From positions 1 through 9,021 of the forward strand of contig JAGWRQ010000076.1 in the NCBI GenBank assembly GCA_028869615.1: DNA of 9,021 nucleotides. The letters are read 5' to 3'. Source of the DNA: Candidatus Methylomirabilota bacterium. GTDB lineage: Bacteria; Methylomirabilota; Methylomirabilia; Methylomirabilales; Methylomirabilaceae. Position numbers and translations under genes: made by a program. Under the pieces are notes generated by a model that was given only the letters and a program-made list of their open reading frames with translations, was not told the DNA's origin and did not search any database. Within the stretch, counting starts at the first letter, position 1; each line of letters opens with the position of its first letter. Positions 1 to 6,165 of this stretch are shown piece by piece.

Positions 1-560
1 GCCCCGTCGGAGGCGGTGAGCTTGGCGGCGAAGGTGTTGGTCGTCGCCCAGCCGGTGCTCGGCTTGACGAAGACATAGGCGGCGCCCTGGTAGGCGTGGC
101 CGGTGGCATTGGCATATGACCCCACGAACACGGTGTCGCTGCTGATGGCCACGGAGCGGCCGAAGTAGTCCCACCCCGCCCCGTCGGAGGCGGTGAGCTT
201 GGCGGCGAAGGTGTTGGTCGTCGCCCAGCCGGTGCTCGGCTTGACGAAGACATAGGCCGAGCCCTGGTAGGCGTGGCCGCCGATGGCGGCCTCCGTCCCC
301 ACGACCACCGTGTCGCCGCTGATGGCCACGGAGAGGCCAAACCAGTCATACGCCGCCCCGTCGAAGGCGGTGAGCTGGGCCTGCTGGGTCCAGGCACTGC
401 CTGCCCCGGTGAAGACGTAGGCGGCGCCTTGCTGGAAGTGGCTGCCGATACTGGTATACGACGCCCCCACGACCACGGTGTGGCCATCGCCGCTGATGGC
501 CACGGAGATGCCGAACTCATACGCCGCCCCGTCGGAGGCGGTGAGCTTGGCCTGCTGGAT
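1..560. repeat. In-frame tandem repeats of about 177 bp coding FG-GAP units
   Basis: Bases 1-80 and 178-257 are identical, giving a period of 177 bp (59 codons). The remainder of each copy (81-177 and 258-354) has the same length and is similar but diverged. A third, more diverged unit covers about 355-530, and the start of a fourth is seen up to about 560. The repeats encode the FG-GAP units of the minus-strand protein. The 80-bp identity at DNA level suggests recent duplication or gene conversion between neighbouring units. Confidence 0.9.
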
Positions 561-1271
561 GAAGGGGTCGATGGTGAGCGGGTAGCGGGCGCGGGTGTCG
601 TCCACCTGGATGAGCAGGCGCGAGCCGTTGGTCGAAAGCCAGGCCGGGAGGGTGGCGCCGGTCGCATCCGTCACCGTGAGGCCGGTGTAGTGCAGGGCCG
701 GAGTCCCAGTCCGGGTCAGGAAGGTGGCCGCGGTCTTCGAGGCGTCGAGGCGGGGGGTGAGCCCCCCGCTGAGACGGAGCGCGAGGGTCAGCGGCCCCGT
801 GCGGCGTCCTTGGGGCGGCGTCCGGAGGGTGAGCCCCTGCTCCAGACCGAGCGGACTGTTGACGTACCATTCGGTGAGGGGACCATGGCGGTACTCGACG
901 CGGTTGTGCTCGGCGCGTGGCGTGGCGTGGCGGACGGGCTGGGAGGGGGTCCCGTAGCCGTAGCCGGTGAGCTGGAGGGCGCCGGTGATCTGCCCCTGCG
1001 CCAGCGTGAGGCCCGTGCGCGTCAACGTCGCGGTGAGGCCGTGGCGGGGGTTGGTCACGTGGACCGTGGCCCCGTGCGATGTGGCATGGTAGGCGGGCTG
1101 GTCTTTGCCCAAGGTGGCGGCGATGACGGCCTGGGCGGGCAGGGGCAGGTCAGCGAGGGTCGAGGCGGCGGCGTGACTGCGCGAGGGTAGGAGCAGCAGC
1201 CCGCCGATGAGCAGCAGGAGCCCGATGCGAATGAGTTGAGGTCTTCGCCGTAGTAGGAGGATCGCGCGCAT
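1..1271 (-). CDS. Secreted FG-GAP repeat protein, 5' part (runs off left edge)
   Basis: An open frame runs on the minus strand from ATG at 1271 to the window edge (423 complete codons, no stop), so the C-terminus is missing. Residues 11-36 look like a signal peptide: arginines, then a leucine-rich core, then SRSHAAA. Residues 40-235 form a beta-rich N-terminal region ending in RYPLTIDPF. From residue 241 on, units of 57-59 residues begin with AKLTASDGA and carry FG.SVAIS.DTVVVG and YQGAAYVF, the pattern of FG-GAP (integrin alpha-type beta-propeller) repeats; four unit starts are visible (241, 298, 357, 416). The start is supported by GAGG about 7 bases upstream. By family it is probably an extracellular or surface adhesion/binding protein; the ligand cannot be read from the sequence. 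The call of FG-GAP type is firm, the function is not. Confidence 0.85.
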   Translation of the reverse strand, partial: MRAILLLRRRPQLIRIGLLLLIGGLLLLPSRSHAAASTLADLPLPAQAVIAATLGKDQPAYHATSHGATVHVTNPRHGLTATLTRTGLTLAQGQITGALQLTGYGYGTPSQPVRHATPRAEHNRVEYRHGPLTEWYVNSPLGLEQGLTLRTPPQGRRTGPLTLALRLSGGLTPRLDASKTAATFLTRTGTPALHYTGLTVTDATGATLPAWLSTNGSRLLIQVDDTRARYPLTIDPFIQQAKLTASDGAAYEFGISVAISGDGHTVVVGASYTSIGSHFQQGAAYVFTGAGSAWTQQAQLTAFDGAAYDWFGLSVAISGDTVVVGTEAAIGGHAYQGSAYVFVKPSTGWATTNTFAAKLTASDGAGWDYFGRSVAISSDTVFVGSYANATGHAYQGAAYVFVKPSTGWATTNTFAAKLTASDG

Positions 1272-1321
1272 CACGTACCTCGGTGTGGTATTCAGCCCAA
1301 GCAGCTACCTTTTAATAACAA

Positions 1322-1351
1322 AATGTACCACCACCGATTCGGCTCTGGCAA
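1322..1351 (-). promoter_or_regulatory. Candidate sigma70-type promoter for the FG-GAP gene
   Basis: On the minus strand TTGCCA (1346-1351) is followed after 18 bases by TACATT (1322-1327), 50 bases upstream of the FG-GAP start codon. The -35 matches consensus at 5 of 6 and the -10 at 4 of 6 bases. The surrounding stretch is AT-rich compared with the flanking genes. Pattern match only. Confidence 0.4.
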
Positions 1352-1408
1352 GCTTTTTTAAGCCTGTTTTTCTGTCTGGGTAAGGTGCATTACTATCCGG
1401 CTTGCCAT

Positions 1409-1422
1409 GCGGCGCGCGCCGC
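1409..1422. repeat. 14-bp perfect GC palindrome next to the relic stop codon
   Basis: GCGGCGCGCGCCGC is perfectly self-complementary and abuts the TGA of the relic reading frame. It has no loop and no T-run, so it is not a normal terminator. It may simply reflect GC-rich composition. Confidence 0.5.
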
Positions 1423-1548
1423 TCACTCCAACGCGCGGACGGCGGTGCGGAGCTCACTGATATGGGTCGCCTTGATCGGCGTCTGTCGCGCCACAGATCG
1501 CGCAGGTTTTCCGTGAAGACCCACGCGATGCCGGTCGGGCACGTGCCC
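1423..1548 (-). pseudogene. Relic of a surface-protein C-terminal tail (HISELRTAV motif)
   Basis: A 41-codon open stretch on the minus strand, bounded by an in-frame TAG at 1549-1551 and ending in TGA at 1423-1425, has no ATG or ribosome binding site. Its last 20 or so codons read QTPIKATHISELRTAVRALE, which closely resembles the 'TPIKA.HI.ELR.AV' tail module I recall at the C-termini of bacterial YD-repeat, FG-GAP and related extracellular proteins. The part before this does not resemble the module well. I infer a degraded gene end rather than a working gene. It lies just upstream of, and in the same orientation as, the FG-GAP gene. The rest of the gap 1272-1658 shows no other coding signal. 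Confidence 0.45.
1537..1548. repeat. 12-bp perfect palindrome GGGCACGTGCCC
   Basis: The 12 bases are perfectly self-complementary around CACGTG and lie at the upstream limit of the relic frame. A further short inverted repeat (CCTGCC at 1553-1558, GGCAGG at 1574-1579) follows. These could be a binding site or the weak 3' end of the cytochrome transcript, which ends at 1659. No T-run is present and no function can be assigned. Confidence 0.4.
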
Positions 1549-1658
1549 CTAGCCTGCCCTCTATATCAGGAGCGGCAGGGGGTCAAGGGAAAAAAGTGGG
1601 AGCTTCAATCAAGGACGACGACTTGTTCCGATGTATCTTGCGAGGACCAAATATATGA

Positions 1659-2129
1659 TTAGCGGGCTTCGTCGAGCCGATACACGGCATGACAGGCCAC
1701 GCAGTTGCCGGTCAGCTTCGCGAGTCCACGGAGGATATCGGCTTGATCGCCACCGGCTTTCATCTGGTCGGCAAGCATATCGAACCCCATGTGGGTTTGC
1801 ATGCCTAGTTTCAGGAACGGTTGGGGCAGCAGTTTCTCGATCTGTGGATCAACGTCGGCGGCTACCGCCATGCCCGACGCGCGGGCCGCCTGCTCCGCCG
1901 CAGGGAGATCATCGGCCGCTACGCCTTGCACGATGCCGCCTACAGACACGAGCATCAGGCGCATCTCGGCAAGAATCTTATCTCGCTGGGCCGGGGCGAG
2001 GACCAGCCGTTGTCGCGTGTCGGTTGAGGGTTTGTGGGGTTCAACGGCAGCGGAGTTACCGAGGAACCCGATGGCGATCATTCCCACCACGCCAACGCAG
2101 GTTCCGATCAACGTGACCTTCATTCTCAT
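1659..2129 (-). CDS. Class II (c'/c556-type) cytochrome c, periplasmic
   Basis: The 156-aa product has a signal peptide (residues 1 to about 28, ending NSAA) and one heme c motif, CVACH at 143-147, close to the C-terminus. A heme motif at the end of a helical protein of about 130 mature residues is the hallmark of class II cytochromes c (c', c556). Helix 1 (about 45-70) carries Met56 and Met59, either of which could be an axial ligand as in c556; a c' protein would lack that ligand. These proteins bind NO or transfer electrons in the periplasm. An AGGAGG 5 bases before ATG 2129 supports this start; ATG 2123 is also possible. It is the last gene of the run behind the NnrS-like gene, 97 bases away, which suggests a shared role in NO handling or electron transfer (inference). 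Confidence 0.8.
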   Translation of the reverse strand: MRMKVTLIGTCVGVVGMIAIGFLGNSAAVEPHKPSTDTRQRLVLAPAQRDKILAEMRLMLVSVGGIVQGVAADDLPAAEQAARASGMAVAADVDPQIEKLLPQPFLKLGMQTHMGFDMLADQMKAGGDQADILRGLAKLTGNCVACHAVYRLDEAR

Positions 2130-2185
2130 GATGACCTCCTTTTCACTCTTCCTGCTTCGTGTGACTCCCCATTCTTAGTCACCAG

Positions 2186-2225
2186 GTGGAGCCACTCCAC
2201 ATCACCGATGACGTCCGATTCGGTG
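2186..2225. promoter_or_regulatory. Two small hairpins between NnrS-like and cytochrome genes
   Basis: GTGGAG (2186-2191) and CTCCAC (2195-2200) form a 6-bp stem with a 3-base loop, and CACCGA (2203-2208) pairs with TCGGTG (2220-2225). The second hairpin abuts the stop codon of the NnrS-like gene. Neither has a T-run. They may protect or process the mRNA so that the two genes are expressed at different levels, but this is inference. Confidence 0.4.
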
Positions 2226-2226
2226 C

Positions 2227-3699
2227 TCACGATAACCCTCCGCCCTCAGGGCGCTGTCCGGAGCGGGGGTGGCCGATGGGCGTTGTCCAGTGGTGCCCTG
2301 AGAGCTGTTTCATCGGGGCGTCCGCTGTCTGCCGCAGATTCATCGCCAGACACAGGACGGCTCCCCACCCGAGTAACCCTGAGATAGCGAAGCTCGTTTG
2401 AGCAAGTACGCCGCTCGCTGGAAGTAGATCGAATAACCATGATGGCGACAGTAACGGGACAACACGACAGACCGCTGCCGCGCTGCCCAACCAAAAGGTC
2501 GCGTCAACCAACGCGGCGCTGGCCACCCGTTTCCGTCGCATGAAGCCCGGCAGCATCCGGACCGACGCGCCGAACACGAGGTGGGTGATGAAGCCGAGGA
2601 GATACATGTGACGGATCGCGTCCGTGGCGATCGGGATCGAATAGCCCAGCAAGATTGCCGCGCCGCCAAGGAGTTCGCCAAATGCGGCAAGGGCCAGCCA
2701 TGTGTAGGCCGCATAGACCAGGCGTTCGAACCGGCCAAACTCTCCATAATCAGGTAAGCCCGGTCGTGTGGGCGGGCGGTCCGGCCCGGGTTCAAGAAAG
2801 CGGGCTTGGCGACCTAAGGGCCGGCGGCGAGTCAGCAGATCCAGTTGCCACACGAACCAGAGGATGACCCCCCCCTTCAGCAGCGTTCCCAGCGCGACAA
2901 CCGACCTGATGGCCTCCGGCGCAAGCCCGGCAAGGGGAGGCGCCGTGGGGACCACTTGCAGCAATATGGCCAGGAGATACACGTATGCGGTCCCGTGGAC
3001 CGGCCAATCCGGAGCGGGCAGGGCCAGATACAGCGGAAAGAGGCGAACTGAAAGCGCGAAAGCTACAGGTAACAGTACAAGGCTGACGAAGATCTGAACA
3101 GCAAACTCATTCCAGGCAGGGTCTACGGTACTAGTGCTGTTCAGCGCCATATGGAGCAGCAAGAACAGGTTGAGACACGCATAGAGAACCCAGCCAACCG
3201 CCATCATGCCAAAATACGGTTTGACCGCACTCAACGCCGGAAGCCTTCTGACCGCATGACTTCCGCGCACGGTCTCCATCAGGAGTGACACGTACAGGAC
3301 GATCGCGCCTCCTTCCAGCAGTCCGGAGGCGCCTACCAGCCAACTGAGGGGAACAAAGATCGGGCTATCCTCGAGGGAGGCTAGAACCGTCCCTCCGACT
3401 GCCCGAAGAAGCAACCCTGGAATCATCAGCCAGAGAATCCGGCTCATCCGTTCGGGGTGAGGGAGGGGAAAGCTGGCCAGCCGGGGAATGAAATGCAGGC
3501 TGATACCCATGATAAATACGCCCGCCCAGCCAACCAGTTGCAGATGCCCGTGTGTCTGGATGAGAGCGTAGAAACCCTGCCCCGCGGGCAAGCCGTAGCC
3601 GATGACTACGGCTAGGTAGGCGCCGAACGCAAATCCCCCGAGGATCGCTGTTGTCAGCGATGTCCAGATAAACCCAGAGTGAAACTCGGCATATTGCAT
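2227..3699 (-). CDS. NnrS-like / heme-copper-oxidase-type 12-TM membrane protein
   Basis: The 490-aa product has about 12 hydrophobic helices (around 15-35, 50-72, 88-107, 115-145, 162-187, 199-228, 237-252, 268-288, 329-354, 363-388, 397-418 and 430-455) with a polar loop at 290-325. The segment THGHLQLVGWAG (49-60) followed by LHFIPR (68-73), and the later RHMYLLGFITHLVFG (363-377) followed by RMLPGF, recall NnrS-type proteins, heme- and copper-containing relatives of oxidase subunit I linked to nitric oxide metabolism. His50, His52, His69, His183, His364 and His373 are candidate metal ligands. Canonical NnrS is about 400 residues and has a different HxHE motif, so this is a divergent member or a sister family. 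It starts 25 bases after the NDH-2 stop codon with no good ribosome binding site, which suggests translational coupling. The C-terminal 30 residues are soluble. Confidence 0.7.
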   Translation of the reverse strand: MQYAEFHSGFIWTSLTTAILGGFAFGAYLAVVIGYGLPAGQGFYALIQTHGHLQLVGWAGVFIMGISLHFIPRLASFPLPHPERMSRILWLMIPGLLLRAVGGTVLASLEDSPIFVPLSWLVGASGLLEGGAIVLYVSLLMETVRGSHAVRRLPALSAVKPYFGMMAVGWVLYACLNLFLLLHMALNSTSTVDPAWNEFAVQIFVSLVLLPVAFALSVRLFPLYLALPAPDWPVHGTAYVYLLAILLQVVPTAPPLAGLAPEAIRSVVALGTLLKGGVILWFVWQLDLLTRRRPLGRQARFLEPGPDRPPTRPGLPDYGEFGRFERLVYAAYTWLALAAFGELLGGAAILLGYSIPIATDAIRHMYLLGFITHLVFGASVRMLPGFMRRKRVASAALVDATFWLGSAAAVCRVVPLLSPSWLFDLLPASGVLAQTSFAISGLLGWGAVLCLAMNLRQTADAPMKQLSGHHWTTPIGHPRSGQRPEGGGLS

Positions 3700-3724
3700 C
3701 AGACTAAGGTTCGCTTTTCGGGAT

Positions 3725-5014
3725 CTACTGCCTGTACTTCGACGGGGAGATCGGATATATGCCCTTGTCTCCGCCGGTGATCAGTCGCGCAGAGCGGTGC
3801 CACGTCGCATAAGCCCACGCCCACTCGAATAACACAACAAAACGATTTCGAAAGCCGATGAGAAAAAAGATATGGATAAATATCCAGGCTATCCAGGCGA
3901 GGAAACCAGAAAGTTTAACCGTTCCGAACTCCGCGACGGCTGCTGCCCGCCCGATGGTGGTCAGTATTCCCCTGTCCACGTAGCGAAACGCCTCGCTGGG
4001 CAGTCCTTGACACCTCCGCAGGATGTTGTGAACAGCGTGGCGACCTTGTTGGATGGCAACAGGAGCCAAGCCCGGCAATTGATGGCCTGCGTGATCAGTT
4101 ATTGCAGCCAGGTCGCCGATCACAAACACTTCCGGATAGCCGGGAATGCTCAGATCCGGTTCGACCAGAACCCGGCCTGCGCGATCAAGCGGCACCCTGA
4201 GCGATCGAGCCAAGGGTGAAGCTGTGACCCCAGCGGCCCAAAGCACCGTTGCGGCGGGGATCTGTTCGTTACGGATCACAACAGCGTCCGCCTTGATCGC
4301 TGTCACTGGGGAATTCTTCCGCACGTCCACGCTGAGTCGTCTCAGCGATGCTTCAGCCTTGGCGGAAAGATCTTCCGGAAAAGAAGGCAAAATCCGCGGT
4401 CCGGCTTCAACTAGAATGATGCGTGCGTCCTGTGGATTGATCGTTCGAAAATCTCCCACCATCACCTTACATGCGATCTCGCCGATTGCTCCTGCCAGTT
4501 CCACACCGGTCGGCCCTCCGCCCACAATGACAAACGTGAGCAACGCCTGCCGCCTGGCCTCATCCGTTTCGCGCTCGGCCTTTTCAAAGGCGAGCAGGAT
4601 GCGGCGTCTGATTTCCAGCGCATCATCCACGTCCTTCAGCCCCGGCGCATAGATCTCCCACTCAGGATGCCCAAAGTAAGAATGGCATACTCCCGTTGCC
4701 AGAATCAGATAATCGTAGTTGGTCTCGCCGTCCTCCAGGATGACCTTGCGGGTGTTGACATCAACCGCAATCGCCTCCGCCAGAAACACCCCTGTATTTT
4801 TCTGGCTGTTCAGGACACCGCGTATGGGATAGGCGATGTCGGCAGGCGAGAGGCTTGCGGTCGCGACCTGGTACAATAAGGGTTGAAAGAGATGATAATT
4901 CCGGCGATCGATCACTGTGATCCGAACATCTGCATCTTTAAGGGACCGTACAGCATAAAGGCCCCCGAAACCAGCGCCGACAATCACCACATGAGGGCGA
5001 TTCTGAACGTTCAT
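3725..5014 (-). CDS. ndh: Type II NADH:quinone oxidoreductase (NDH-2)
   Basis: The 429-aa protein is a two-dinucleotide-fold flavoprotein. GAGFGG (13-18) is the FAD-binding loop, GGGPTG (165-170) the NADH-binding loop, IGDLA (299-303) the second FAD contact, and APVAIQQGRH (317-326) matches the quinone-site signature of NDH-2. A hydrophobic stretch (366-389) and the C-terminal RNRFVVLFEWAWAY are the expected membrane anchor. The enzyme passes electrons from NADH to quinone at the inner face of the membrane without pumping protons. The frame extends upstream to a GTG at 5065, but ATG 5014 has AGGAG 6 bases before it and puts the FAD motif at the usual distance, so I prefer it. It heads the run NDH-2, NnrS-like protein, cytochrome c'. 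No clear promoter is seen in 5015-5225. Confidence 0.93.
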   Translation of the reverse strand: MNVQNRPHVVIVGAGFGGLYAVRSLKDADVRITVIDRRNYHLFQPLLYQVATASLSPADIAYPIRGVLNSQKNTGVFLAEAIAVDVNTRKVILEDGETNYDYLILATGVCHSYFGHPEWEIYAPGLKDVDDALEIRRRILLAFEKAERETDEARRQALLTFVIVGGGPTGVELAGAIGEIACKVMVGDFRTINPQDARIILVEAGPRILPSFPEDLSAKAEASLRRLSVDVRKNSPVTAIKADAVVIRNEQIPAATVLWAAGVTASPLARSLRVPLDRAGRVLVEPDLSIPGYPEVFVIGDLAAITDHAGHQLPGLAPVAIQQGRHAVHNILRRCQGLPSEAFRYVDRGILTTIGRAAAVAEFGTVKLSGFLAWIAWIFIHIFFLIGFRNRFVVLFEWAWAYATWHRSARLITGGDKGIYPISPSKYRQ

Positions 5015-5225
5015 CGCTTTCTCCTGGCCGCCCAGTCGTGATGCCACATACCCCTTCAGGGCCACGGCATTGTTGTGCCGGGCGCCCCGGGTGCCGGAGA
5101 GCAGGGTGAAGGTTGTCGCGCGAAGAGGCGTGCCCCGAGTCTACCCATCGTGGGGGACCGTACCGGATGCGGCAGGGGAGGTCCAGGAGAACGTGGAGAT
5201 GTAAGGGCGTGCTGAGGTGATCCGA

Positions 5226-5275
5226 GGGGTGGTCGGCACAGGCGGTAACCATAACCTGCGTGGCGCGACCACCCC
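5226..5275 (-). terminator. Strong hairpin downstream of the peroxiredoxin gene
   Basis: GGGGTGGTCG (5226-5235) and CGACCACCCC (5266-5275) are perfect 10-bp inverted repeats, and the inner bases (GCAC-AGG against CCT-GCGTGGC) extend the stem with bulges. The hairpin begins 14 bases past the peroxiredoxin stop codon, so it probably ends or protects that transcript. It lacks a U-run, so it is not a textbook intrinsic terminator. Otherwise the gap 5015-5289 contains no gene I can support. Confidence 0.5.
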
Positions 5276-5289
5276 AATCACCATGATCC

Positions 5290-5892
5290 CTACAGCTTCT
5301 TCGCCTCGCTGGCCAGGTAGCTGGCAACACCCTCGGCAGTCGGCCGCATCCCCTTGGCGCCATGTGTCCACCCGGCCGGGCAGACCTCTCCATGCGCTTC
5401 GGTGAACTGGAGCGCATCCACCATGCGAAGCATCTCATCCACATTCCGTCCGAGCGGCAGGTTGTTGACGACCTGGTGTTGGACGATGCCGTGTTTGTCG
5501 ATCAGGAAGGAGCCGCGCAGGGCCACTCCGCCCGGCAGCAGCACATCGTATTCGCGGGCGATGTCTTTTGTCATGTCGGCTACCAGCGGATAGGCCACTG
5601 ACCCGATGCCGCCCTTGTTGACAGGGGTGCCACGCCATGCGGAATGGGTGAAATGCGAATCCACGGAGCAACCGATTACCTGGACGCCGCGCTTCTCGAA
5701 CTCGGCCACACGATGGTCGAAGGCGATGATCTCCGAAGGGCAGACGAAGGTGAAATCGAGGGGGTAGAAGAAGAGCACAACATACTTGCTACCCTTGTAA
5801 TCGGACAACTTGAAGTGCTCCTTGAAGCTGCCGTCCGGCATGACAGCGGTTACAGTAAAATCGGGCGCGGGCTTGCCTACGAGTACGCTCAT
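5290..5892 (-). CDS. Typical 2-Cys peroxiredoxin (AhpC/TSA family)
   Basis: The 200-aa product is a thiol peroxidase that reduces hydrogen peroxide and organic peroxides in the cytoplasm. The active-site motif PLDFTFVCP (44-52) holds Thr48 and the peroxidatic Cys51, and VCPAGW (170-175) holds the resolving Cys171. Arg126 in LRGSF is the likely catalytic arginine. GGIG (94-97) and the C-terminal Y192-L193 correspond to the GGLG and YF motifs of over-oxidation-sensitive enzymes, the second one altered. ATG 5892 is preceded by GGAGG and starts with SVLVGKPAPDF, the normal N-terminus; a longer TTG-start frame reaches into the promoter and is rejected. The reductant is probably thioredoxin or an AhpF-like enzyme, neither seen here. 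It is separated from ndh by 275 bases and a hairpin, so it is probably its own transcript. Confidence 0.95.
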   Translation of the reverse strand: MSVLVGKPAPDFTVTAVMPDGSFKEHFKLSDYKGSKYVVLFFYPLDFTFVCPSEIIAFDHRVAEFEKRGVQVIGCSVDSHFTHSAWRGTPVNKGGIGSVAYPLVADMTKDIAREYDVLLPGGVALRGSFLIDKHGIVQHQVVNNLPLGRNVDEMLRMVDALQFTEAHGEVCPAGWTHGAKGMRPTAEGVASYLASEAKKL

Positions 5893-5943
5893 TGCTCCTC
5901 CGTGTTTGTATGGGTTGATTCTAAGGTGCCGATACAGCGATGT

Positions 5944-5973
5944 ATTATAAACGTTGTCGTACCCTGCTGGCAA
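5944..5973 (-). promoter_or_regulatory. Sigma70-type promoter of the peroxiredoxin gene
   Basis: On the minus strand TTGCCA (5968-5973) is followed after 18 bases by a perfect TATAAT (5944-5949). It lies 51 bases upstream of the peroxiredoxin ATG. Immediately downstream, GATACAGCGATGTAT on the plus strand (5931-5945) holds a 5-bp inverted repeat (ATACA/TGTAT, 4-base spacer) that overlaps the edge of the -10 box and covers the expected transcription start, as an operator would. It does not match a PerR box, and I do not recognise the regulator. Confidence 0.6.
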
Positions 5974-6007
5974 CGTCGAAGTGTCGTAGCGTGGTGAGAT
6001 TGAACGC

Positions 6008-6068
6008 CACGAACCCGGATAGAGCCGAGGACTCCATGGTTCGAGCTATCTACTGACCCGGCTTCGTG
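6008..6068. repeat. 61-bp imperfect inverted repeat in the divergent intergenic region
   Basis: CACGAACCCGG (6008-6018) pairs with CCGGCTTCGTG (6058-6068) at 10 of 11 positions. Inside it, GATAG (6018-6022) can pair with CTATC (6046-6050), leaving an asymmetric bulge. It lies between the peroxiredoxin promoter and the YVTN gene. It may be a small dispersed palindromic element or a regulatory structure. I found no convincing -35/-10 pair for the YVTN gene in 6069-6165. Confidence 0.45.
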
Positions 6069-6165
6069 ATGGACAACCCTTCTGATCTATGATAGGAAAT
6101 CCCTGTTGTTGTGCCTTGCGATATTGCTGTTACAGACGCAATACACCGTCGAAGGGAGAGCATAG

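Noticed and set aside
1..354. CRISPR or non-coding tandem repeat
   Set aside because: The 177-bp period is a multiple of three, and the units encode in-frame FG-GAP repeats on the minus strand.
273..1190. 305-codon plus-strand open frame
   Set aside because: It is a shadow of the FG-GAP gene in GC-rich DNA; it has no ribosome binding site and an Arg/Gly-rich composition, whereas the minus strand shows a signal peptide and clear repeats.
1346..1378. Terminator from the AAGCTTTTTTAAGC stretch and T-run
   Set aside because: Only a 4-bp stem with an all-T loop; better explained as an AT-rich promoter region.
1402..1662. 86-codon plus-strand open frame in the gap before the cytochrome
   Set aside because: No ribosome binding site and no recognisable protein pattern; the opposite strand holds the HISELR relic.
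5015..5065. N-terminal extension of NDH-2 from a GTG at 5065
   Set aside because: ATG 5014 has AGGAG at ideal spacing and gives the usual short distance to the FAD motif.
5944..5960. PerR box at the peroxiredoxin promoter
   Set aside because: Only one half-site (TTATAAT) is present, and it is the -10 element; the second half does not match.
5893..5973. N-terminal extension of the peroxiredoxin from a TTG at 5973
   Set aside because: It would run through the TTGCCA/TATAAT promoter; ATG 5892 has GGAGG upstream and a normal N-terminus.
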